Positions 42,405 through 53,100 of a stretch of 64,000 nucleotides of DNA are shown here, piece after piece. Location: contig NC_037647.1 in assembly GCF_003254395.2 (NCBI RefSeq), positions 6,422,876-6,486,875 on the forward strand, in the 5' to 3' direction. Each line of letters begins with the position of its first letter. Position 1 is the first letter of the stretch. The position numbers and the translations under genes were made by a program. This stretch comes from Apis mellifera (taxonomy: Eukaryota; Arthropoda; Insecta; Hymenoptera; Apidae). The notes under the pieces are model-generated. The model saw nothing but the letters and a program-made list of their open reading frames with translations, did no database searches and had not been told where the DNA came from.

Positions 42405-42800
42405 TTGACTCACTTATAGATGTACCATTTCCGGTTTGGGCGTAACATCATCTTCTACGTAGTTAGGTAAGAATAGTTTTACTTTAGTTAAAAATAAATT
42501 TCGGAGTTATTTAACAAAATTTAATAAAAAAATTAACATTTAAATAATAGAAATAATGTTTAAATAATATTTGATTACAGATGGCAGATCAACAAGAAGA
42601 TATCCACGGATTTTGGACAATCTTGTAGCATTTGCCGATGCATAGCCTATTTTCGACAGAGCATAGGGCCACATCGTTTTTGTGTATAGGAAATGTTAAA
42701 TTTCTTATACACAGCTGTGATCATATATTTTCCATAAAAAGGATTTAATTAATAATCAAATGTGAGTGGCTTTTCTGTCGTTCAAAAAAGCCGAAGTATA
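42405..42800 (+). ncRNA. Candidate short spliced transcript of unknown nature
   Basis: A GC-richer leader-like block (atttccggtttgggcgtaac, donor TTAG|gtaaga at 42468) is followed about 110 bp later by acceptor gattacag and ATGGCAGATCAACAAGAAG. The ATG opens only 15 codons (MADQQEDIHGFWTIL) before TAG. Another spliced frame from the upstream ATG at 42420 runs 51 codons (..STDFGQSCSICRCIAYF..). Near 42772-42796 GGCTTTT and AAAAGCC form a 7-bp stem. I cannot tell whether this is a non-coding RNA, a small-ORF gene or an alternative PNUTS leader. Confidence 0.3.
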
Positions 42801-43179
42801 TTATATATTTTTTCAACAATTTTTAATTGGAATCAACTCTATTGTTTGTCCAGTAGATTACTATATACTATATAGTTTTACATATATTTCTTAAAAAAAT
42901 ATATATAATAAAAATAGAAGAAATTTAATGTAAAAATATTTAAGGCTTAAAGTAAGGTGATATAAGCAATAATGTATTAGTGATACAAGTTGGGAATGTC
43001 TGGTTTTTATAATAGAAATTGCATGCAAGCTATTTATTATATTTTAAATTTGCACGAGTGATAATTGGATATTATTGAAGCATTATTAAAAGTGTTAGTG
43101 ATTGCCTATAAATAAAATAATTTTGGCAAAATTCTAGCACAAATGAACAGTCATGGTGTGCTAAAAATAACAATTATTC

Positions 43180-43340
43180 GGTGACGTCAGTGACACGGGG
43201 TGGGATCGCTGTAATTATTGGTTGATGTTAAAGAAAATTTTAAACGTGATTGGTTGATTGTGTAACCATTCTGGGTGGGATATGCGCATAGATATTGCGC
43301 AGTAGGAAATCCGCCAGTTGACCATCGAGTGATCGCCGTT
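43180..43340 (+). promoter_or_regulatory. Likely PNUTS core promoter region
   Basis: It contains a perfect CRE palindrome TGACGTCA (43182-43189), two ATTGG boxes (43217-43221, 43249-43253), and paired TGCGCA words (43283-43288, 43296-43301) of NRF-1/E2F type, followed by a GC-rich block (gatcgccgttaaccgagg). This is a dense cluster in an otherwise AT-only region, oriented toward the PNUTS leader. Confidence 0.5.
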
Positions 43341-44118
43341 AACCGAGGAGCTTACATTTTAGATTAATAGTTTTCCCATTTATAACTTTTATTCCTCAAT
43401 TTCAATATTTAAAGTTACCTCTTCTTAGGAAATGAAAAGAAATATTGAAACTATATTGAACTTATTAAAATAGAAAAAATTTATCATAAAAACTCTTTTA
43501 ATTGATACTTGCGATTTGTGATAGATGATTTGTATAGTACGATAAAAGGATGAGGATAGCAAAACAATTTAAATATTTTATACTTGCGAATAATTATCTG
43601 TGTAAATATATTTAGGCTTAGGTAATAATTTTTAATGAAATAATTTTATATTCATAGATAAGTAATTTAATAATTATATTTTATGTGCGTGAAAAAAATT
43701 CGACAATATGGCGGTGTCGTGTACGTTTATCTTTGAAAAAGTATATCACTTCTACCCATTAAAAAAACGAATATTTCTGTGTTTTATTACAGATTTACGT
43801 CATGATCCTATGATTGTACTCCAATATGCGTTAAATCATCAAAAATATCATCAAAATGGTAAGTCATATTATTTTTTAAAATTCACTTATACTCTTTCTT
43901 CGTAAATTTTTTGAGAGAGGGCGCCATATACGAGAAATTACGACAAATATAATGGAAGGGGAAAGCCTTAGGATCAATAACCTTCGTTCATATGACCTCA
44001 TATCCTATTTCTGGCGTCATCAACTTTTAATGATCGTATAATATGAGCGTTTATGTAGTTTTATGAAAGTTTTTATAAAACTAATGTAATATATATTTGA
44101 ATACTGATATTAAACAAA

Positions 44119-47100
44119 ATGGGGAAGGTAAATGATCTTTGCGCTTTTCTTTTATATGCGATGTTATGTGATGATATCTTACTTAATATTTGAATTTTTA
44201 CTTATTCTGATCATATTCTACTTTATTATGAAATTTATAATTATATAATAAAAATAATAATTCACATATAAAATAAATAATAATAATTTTAAAAATTGTT
44301 TTATAGTAAAGGTTAAATTTGCATAAATACTTTAATAATGTTTTTGAAATTACATATTCCAAAAATTGACGATTATATAAATTGATAATAAAAATTGAAA
44401 TAAAAATTAATTTAAATAACTTTTTACTGATATATCAGACTATCATTTTATTAAATCATTCAAAAATAGACTAATTTCAATTTGATTGAGATTCAATTTT
44501 TTTATGTTATTCTACATAACCTTATCTTATATAAAAACTTGAAATATGTGATGTATTCTTGCATGTGCTTTTTCAGCCACGTATAGATCCTCTATCTTTA
44601 TTGAAATGTCTTAGTGTTTTATTGGGGCCAACTGGAGGTATAAAAAGTAAAGAAGAAGTTCATCGGTTGGCTAGTTTGATGACAAAATTTTCCAAAAAAC
44701 TTGTTTCAAAATGCATTTATATACAAATATTGAAAACTACAAATACAGATTTACTTAGTCAGTAAGTATAAATTTTTTTCTAATTAATTTATTTGCATTT
44801 GAAAATTATATACATACATTTAAAACTTGTACGTATATAAAGAAAAATTTGTATAATTGCATACTAAAATACATAAATATTTATATTTTATTTAAAATAT
44901 TTATGTAAATTTTAAAATGTATGCTAGAGTAAAAAAGGAACTCAGAACCATTGGACAATTTCATTAATAAATTGTACTCACTGATGAGAGTTCTATAAAA
45001 TATTTTTTAAAGATATTTTTGAGACAAATCATTTATAATAGAATAATTTATAATTTTATTTTTGTTTGTTTATTTATTTATTTAGATTTATGGGTGCTGG
45101 AGGATGGAATCTCATACATATGTGGCTTACAGATGGTATTCTTGCAAAAAATTGGGCTTTAATTCAAGAACTTCTAGAACTTTTATTATTATGCCCAGTA
45201 GATATAGAAAGATTAAAAAGCAACAATTGTCCAAAATTAATAAAAGGTCTATCAAAAGAAGGTAGTCATCAAGGTGTTAGAGTGTTAGCTAGTCGATTGG
45301 TTGAACAATGGTTAAAAATAGTGAAAGGAGAAGCTGCACCAAATTCTGTACCAGCACAAATCATGACTATTCCAGTACAAACTACAGGAGTTTTAGGACA
45401 AAGTTTGGTACCTCAATCAGCACAACAGCAACAGTATTCAATTCATTGTGGTATCCAACAAGTCCCAGAGGGTACAGAAAATGCAACAGTTCAAGTGCAA
45501 GATTTACAATTTATTTCAAATTCCACATCAACTATTGCAGTATCTCATATTCATCATCAGCAGCAGCAACAACAACAACAGCAACAACAACCATCACAAG
45601 AACAACAGGTACAAGAGAAAACAACTGTGCAACCTTTACAATTGCAAGTTGTTAGTAAACCACAACAGATGCAAATACAACAACACTTATCATCACAATC
45701 AAAAAAACCTGCCTTTGTTGTGGTATCTACATCTTCACAATCTCCAGTTCCTGTGTATAAAATTACAATTCGTGAAGGCAAACAAATTCTTACAAAAGTG
45801 GAGACAGATGCTTCTAATATTAATAGTGTTTTAAATACAAATAGTACAAATGTAGATGTTAATGGAGATATTGTGGAGAATACCCTTCCTGTGAAACAAA
45901 CTCCTGAGGAAGTAGCATCTACAGAACTTAGTGATGGTGTAGTTAGTGGTCAAGATTGTGAAAAAAACATTGCACAATCTGAAAAATTAGACCAAGTTTC
46001 AAGTGAAGTGAAACAAACTATAGTAGATTCCACAGATAGTCTTGATGTGGAACTTATTAAAAATAAAGAAAGCAAAGACATTAAAGATCTTAAAGACAAT
46101 ACTAATAGTGAAAGTAGTAAATCTAGTAATAAAGAAAATCGGGACTCTTCTAAAAAAGATGACAAAAAATCTAGTAGTTCAGATAAAAAAAGTCATCATA
46201 GTTCATCTTCATCCTCCAAAAGTTCTTCTAAACATACTTCAAGTTCCAGTTCACATCGTTCTAGTTCCACATCTTACAAATCTAGTAGTCATCGGTCTAG
46301 TTCTAGTAGTAGTTCAAAAAGTTCTAATTCCAAGGATAAGTCTTCCAAGGATAAAGAAAAACATCATTCATCTAATTCATCCAGTAAACATAATTCTAGT
46401 AAAAATAAATCTGATAAAGAGCGGGAAAAGGAAAAACAGAAGAAAGATCAAGCAGAAAAAGATAAAGCAACATTAGAAAAGATTCAAGGACAAGCATTAA
46501 GTTCGAAATTTGGAAAAATACCCAAAAAGAAGTCGGAAGAGGAAAAATTAGGCGATGCAACTGTAAGGAAATCATCAACAGACTCTCGGGATAGTTCTAA
46601 AGAAAATAAGACTGATTCAAAGAAAGTTGTTGCAGTACCAGAGAAGAAGAACATTTCTATTTCCATTGAGAGTAGAAAGAATTCTCAAGATTCTACAATG
46701 CGGCCAAAGACTGTGAAAACATTTAACTCTAAATTCAGATCAACAGGTTTGGAGGAAGAAGTAAAACCTCCACCACCTAGATCAGCAAAAAAATTACATC
46801 CCATCATTGATAAAAAAGTCATACCACAAAAATTACCTACCTTGAAAAGGCCATCCCCACTTCGAGAATCTATTTCATCAACAGATAAACGAGCTAAATT
46901 ATCATTGGAATCACCAACTACACCTCCAAGTGAAGAAAAGAAGGGAGGCATCAAATTAATACCACCAAAACCAAAACGTAAGTATTATATAGTATCTCAA
47001 ATATTGTATTTAAAATTTTTTTTTGAAATATTGAAATATAATTATTTTTTTTGGAACAAATTTGAATTCTTTAGGGAGAAAAATATATACTGTCTTAAAC

Positions 47101-50100
47101 TTTTATAAAACACTAATGTTTAAAGACTAGATATGTAATTAAAATTTAAATTAAACATTTATATTTCATAAATATAAATGTTATATTGCTTTTAAAGAAT
47201 TTTAGCATTTATCAGAGTCTCTCATTGAATAAGAATAATTTAGAATTGATTATAGTTAATATTATATTAAATTAATTTATGATTATATTTCCTAAAAATT
47301 AATTTTTTTGTATAACATTATTTTTTTAATTTTCTTCTTTCGTTTTATTCTTAAGATATAAAGAAATGTAAAAAATATTAAATATTATAATAAAATTAGT
47401 AAGTTAAAAATTTATATGTATGTATATACATATTAATTTTTCATTTAAAAAGATAAGAGTTTAAAAATAATAATTTTTTTTTAAAAATAAGAATTTATTT
47501 AATAAATAAAAATTTCATTTTATTAATTTCAACTAGTCTTTGATCACTAGTTTTTTTAATCATACAAACAATTACTAACTTCTTAATATTGAGTTTACAG
47601 GTGATTGGCTCCAGGAGAAATACGAACAAACTGTATACCTTACACATTACGTGACATTATTATTTTATTTAATGCGATAAAATTTGCATAGATTTTTTAT
47701 TTATTTTATTAATCTATACTTTTTTTCAGGCATATTATTTTAGTTTATAGTATACATTAAAATCCTATATTACTTTCCTAAAAGTTATTAAGAGTATTAT
47801 AGAAGTTAAAAGAAAATCTATATCAATTGACCCACGTGGAAGTGGATCGAGCGGATCTTATGCTTGCCTCGATAATTAACGTCATGTTAGAAGAATGAAG
47901 AACATTAGGATTGGCTCTTTCAGCATCGATTTATTTCCTATATTAAGAAGATTCAGCAGGTAATCTTCGATAAAGTATTAATTAAATCATATGTATAAAA
48001 TGTCTTAAAGTTAGTGCTATATGGTAAAAAATAGAGTCGAATATTTTTAACAATTAATAATTGAAAGTAACCGTGCAGTTTCTTTTAAAAATTACTCGGA
48101 TAAAGAAAAGGTGTGTTTTATATCGATATAATTTTCGGGGTGTGTGTTTTACCGTTCTTCGTCGAACGATACACCTGATAGAAGTCACCATGGATGTTAC
48201 TAATCTACTTAGGTAAGGAAACAAACCAACTCTTGTCTGTCCATACTTCTTCCCTTGTACATGTACACCCTAAGCATTTAAATAAATTGATCAGAAATCT
48301 GGAAATATTTAACTCTTGGGTTTCTGCTATACATCTTGCTCACTGAATGTTTGATAAAGCAAACACTCATACCGTGAGCCCATCCAGATTTCCATCCTCT
48401 CGGTGACTAATCGCACAGGTCTAAAGTGCAAATAAAGTCAAAGAACTCTTGAAATGGTATCACATATCAATAATTTTTAAATAATAATATTAAAGATAAA
48501 ATATTTAAAAAGTGAGTTTTATTGCTAATTTTTTTCTTAAAAAATTATGAAGATTTCGGATTCTAAAAAGTATAATAATGCAGATATTCAAGCTTATTTT
48601 TAAAGTCATTTTTAATATTTACTATTTAATAATCCTTGTATGTATTTATATTATGTTTGATAAATTATATATTTTTTTTGTTTAATATTGTAATACCGTT
48701 TCGAGTGTCACAAGGGAAAAAAATTTTAAGTAATATTATTTTTCAATTTTGTATCATTGTTTAGTTCACAGTGGATTTGCAGAATGATTCGAATATGTTC
48801 GTGCGTTCATCAGAGAGAATTGAAATTTGCAATGGGCACACAGTCCCAAGATATCCTTATGAAAATGAGAAAGAATGAAAGTATGTGTGTGAGAGAGGGA
48901 GAGATCGAGAGAGGGAGAGAGAGAAAGAAAGAAAGAATACATAAACAAGTGTGAAAGAGCGAGAGCAACAGGGAGGGAGGGAGATTGAAAGAGTGAAACG
49001 GAAAGTACGAAAGAATAAATAGTATGTGTGAATGAATAGATGAAAGCGAGAAAAATGTGGCACGACATTCGAAGAAAGTTGATTAAAAAAAAAAAAAAAA
49101 AAAAAAAAAAGAAAAAAAAGAAAAAAAGAAAAAAAAGAAAAAAAACAAAAAAAAACAAAAAAAAGAATGCAGGATTTCGTGGAATAATTGCATGAAATAC
49201 AACGCTGCGTATCGACTCGACGTCTTCGAGCAAGCTGCCCCTTAGGATCAACGGGCCTCTTCTTACGACAGATAATCGTCTAATTGCAATGACAACGTCG
49301 ACATGGCGAAGAAGTCTTCTTCCTTGCCAGTAATCGCGGATTAACAATCGGGTGAAAAGTACAATACTGGAACAAGAGAAAAGTATAAAGAAGAAAGCAG
49401 GAAAAACGAAACGCGGACGTCTGTTATTATATTATGCTCGTCATTGATTCAAGCAAATTGTTATCTATTTAAAATATTCTTTCGAGTTCATACTTTTTAA
49501 AATAATATAATTTTTATTGAGTAAAAAAAAAAATTCTGAGGTAGGAGCGTTTTTGTGTATTTAAACTTTTCTGCATAATAATTTGCAAAAATATCCTCAA
49601 TTAATCGTAGTTTTTTTGTTTTGGTTGTAAAACATTTATTTCGTAATTAAAAATAAAACAGAGCACAATTAATTTTATATTTAACTATTTATTTGAAAGT
49701 GTAAAAAGCATTTATATCACATAAATGCATTTTAAAATTCTATCATTTTAAATTGCTAAATATTATAGTAAAGATAGTATTTGAAAATCATTTATTTGAA
49801 TTGGACGCGTGAAGGAGGATGGGCGGTTAACGACGGAGTTGCGCAACGGCGCACTTCTTGGTGTGCTCGGTGGACTACTGAGGCCGATGTTTTTGCGATA
49901 GTCTTTATATCGGCACTCGTGTATGGGGTCAGATTCTGTTTCTCGTAGCAGTTGCATTACGTTCACATAGTATATTAACCATTCAACATATTTAAGTCCG
50001 CGCCATTCGTGGACATGCTCGTCATGTGGTATTTACCTCACTTATATTTGAATTTGAAAAAGCGATCGACTAAAAATAAAATTTAAAATCATTACATATT

Positions 50101-53100
50101 ATTCAACTTAATATTTACAAATTCATTTTTTGTCTACCGAAATATGCTTTTTTATACCGAAAATATTTTTTTTGTTTAATAAATGTTTTCTTTCAATTTA
50201 TAGTATACAAGATATTAATTTAAAAAAAATATGCCGTTTTTATTTATAATAATTTTTATGCCACTTATTAAATATAATATTAAAAACAAAATAGTTACAC
50301 TAATTTTAAGGTACATATAACTTTAATTTGCATATTACATTTAAATTGTTATTTATAATTATATTGACATAAATATTTAGCCTTTGATTAAATCATAAAT
50401 GATTACATATTCATTTTTATATAAAATAGAATACAAAATCGTATCTTTATTTCGTATCGTATTATTTTAAAGATGAAAATAAATTTATATTTTTAATATA
50501 TCATGCATACGCGCAAAGAATAGAAAATCATTGTTAATGAATTGCGTAAAATCTTAATAATAATTTTCGACAAAAAAATTAATATGTATTATTCGATCAA
50601 AAAAAATTTACTTTTACAAACGAAATGAAATGTTATCAAAGAAAATGCGTCTCGATTGTTGCGTACATATAATACGTTAAGAGCACGCTTACAATTTGAA
50701 ACATTTTTAAAATGAAGTAAACTATTTGAGCATGAATCAAAGGTTTATGGAAATAAAATTGGAGCCGTATAATTAAAACCCGTATATTATTCCCCAGTTT
50801 ACTATTATCACTTTTATCGAATACATTCTAAAAACATTTATATAATTATCAATATGACTTATCGACTTGATATATATTTCTTAGATTTTCTTTCTACGTG
50901 TATAATAATTTTTGTTATTATGCAATTATTGAATTTTTATTCGACATCAATTTATTATACATGAAAGAGTAACAAATTTTTTAAGTAAATTCGTTTAATA
51001 ACAAATTTTCGTACTTCTTACAGCTATTCAGTATCATCTAGAGTATCGTTTAACGAATACATGCAAAATTAATTAAAGAATGCATATATAAATTTGAATT
51101 TAAAAATCTAAAAAATTCAAAAAATAATAAACAAATTAAATATTAAATATATAAAATTTTTATTCTTATACATTAAAAATAAAAAAAATAATATATGTAT
51201 TAATTGAAGTACAATCTTTCATATAATATTAATGAAAAATAATAAATTATATTTAATTTATTGCATCGTTAAAAAATATAAAGAATTTAATTTAAATATG
51301 TTCTTTCATTTAAAATCATTTTTTACTAATATTTAAAGGGAAATAATGTAATAAAAAATATTTTCTATAGAGAGATTTCTATAGAGAGAATCTATATTTA
51401 CAATTTTACTTAAATTAATTTATTTACATTCTTAATTTTTTGATATTATGAATTTAAAATAATAGAACTAATATATACGAATTTATTCTTTCTTTTAAAT
51501 CCGAAGTTACGAATAAATGAAATAATTCAACATGTAGAAAATAATTGATCTATTAGTAAATTCATTGATTTGTTCATTGTAAAAATCAATTAATGATGTA
51601 ACTTATAATTATATTTATAAATGCGTAATTTAAAAAAATTAATTCTATTATTTAATATTATCCATAGAATTATATAAAAAATTCTTTTTATTAATAAATC
51701 ATAGTGATTTCTTTTAATACTATTTTAAAATAAAATATTTAATATTATTAAAAAACAGTAATTGTATTTTTGTTACAGATTCATTATGGATATCATCCTT
51801 ATTCATTTTTTATCTAATATTTGTTACAAATATTATTTGCTTATAGATCTATCATGGAACAAGGAATTTACTTCTATCTTCATGCAGTTTTATAAAGTTA
51901 TAAGTTCTTTTTCTTTCCAGGTGATGGAATTTTGTATGGATTGATGCAGATATATGCAATTAAATATTGAACAACTGAATATTTCTTTTACAGGATTAAC
52001 ATTACTATAAATGTAATTATGATTTTTATGATTTTCATCATTATTCGAGTAAATGAAAAGACAGAATTTTTTTCTTTCGTGATTGTAGCATCAAAAATTA
52101 TTTAAAAATTATTTAAAAGTGCATTATTTATTGATTAATAATTCCATAATTTATATTTTTGATTTTTAAAAATTTAATGTTTAATACAAATATTTTATTG
52201 TATAGATATATTAAGGCAGTATTAATCTTTTCTCCCTATTTAATAGTAGTAAAATATTTTTACTACTATTTTTTTAATAATTTTAGTATTAATGTAAATT
52301 TTTTTATTTTGCTTTATTTATAAATATTCATTGCATTTTTTACAGCAATGGTTTTGCAAGAAAGTGATATGTTTATGGATGCTTTGACCGCATCAACGAA
52401 AAGTAAAGAACCAAGAAAGAGAAAACGAAGAACATCTATCACGAAAGATGGTCCCACGGAAGCTAAAAAACAAGAAACTGCCAATAGTGATAATCGTGAT
52501 GTTACACCTCCACCAACTTCACCACCAAGTGCCGATGAAAAATCACCCGTTGTTGTCAAGCCTAATTTTAAAGTATATATAATTATATTGCATTAATGAT
52601 GAAAATTAATAGATGTCTTATATATTTTTATACTATAAAAATTTTTTTTTTTTTAAGTTCTATCAAGATACGTTAGAAACGGATGAAGATAAAGAACAAA
52701 AGGAAAGGGAAAATTCAGATGAAGATGCGAAAAAAGAAAAAGAAGAAACGATAGACGATCAAAAAGAAAGTAGAATATTCAAAACGGATATCGATGATGA
52801 TGCTAGAAGTAACAGTAAGTTATTTTATTTTTATTTATTGATTTAAATAAATATTTTATTTTAAATGTATATATTTCAAAAAAAATTTTTTAAATATTGC
52901 ATTTTAGCACCAACACCGGAAGATGATACGGAAGAAAAAACTAATTCTCCGGAAGATATATCTTCCATATCTGAATCAACGAAGAAAGAAAATATTGGTT
53001 CTTATCCAGAAATACGATACGTTGATGGTTTAAGAAGTGTTTTATTACTTCAAAAACGCAAAGGACCAAAGAAAATATTAAAATGGAAAACAGATCTTGA

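Larger units (their letters stand above)
41845..44118. other. Divergent region between MRPS18B and PNUTS, with a small spliced unit
   Basis: It holds the MRPS18B promoter, an unassigned transcription-unit candidate at 42405-42800, and the PNUTS promoter and leader (43180-44118). The leader has GC-richer exon-like pieces at 43300-43350 and 43690-43860, with ATATGGCGG at 43707-43715 (YY1/Pho-like). The frame from 43708 crosses an acceptor and a donor and is not expected to be coding. Confidence 0.45.
46978..52345. other. 5.4-kb intron of PNUTS
   Basis: The phase-1 donor AAAC|gtaagt joins the acceptor at 52345. Inside are a possible alternative terminal exon (47601-47680), an E-box/Kozak-ATG leader candidate (47832-48212), a structured-RNA candidate (48294-48392), a GA/poly-A low-complexity zone (48880-49165), a GC-rich block (49190-49340), and an open minus-strand frame (49763-50032). 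From about 50050 to 52340 it is plain AT-rich sequence. Confidence 0.6.

Noticed and set aside
42581..42720. Degenerate RpS29 retrocopy suggested by FGQSCSICR in one frame
   Set aside because: The Cys spacing and downstream residues do not follow RpS29; the resemblance is a few residues only.
42765..42800. Possible SECIS element (TGAG...stem...CGAAG) with a selenoprotein upstream
   Set aside because: The stem is too short, the apical AA is missing and the upstream short frame ends in TAG, not TGA.
45557..45781. Cys-rich minus-strand frame
   Set aside because: Antisense reading of the CAG/CAA polyglutamine tract of PNUTS.
48766..49347. 193-codon minus-strand frame with poly-Phe and Ser/Leu-rich stretches
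   Set aside because: It reads through the poly-A and GA-rich simple repeats; the length is an artefact of low complexity, with no domain and no splice support.
51762..51944. Hydrophobic 60-codon frame near the end of the large PNUTS intron, joinable to the ATG at 48190
   Set aside because: Phase allows the join, but the sequence is AT-noise in composition (Ile/Leu/Phe/Tyr) and the frame crosses several splice-like words; not enough to call a gene.
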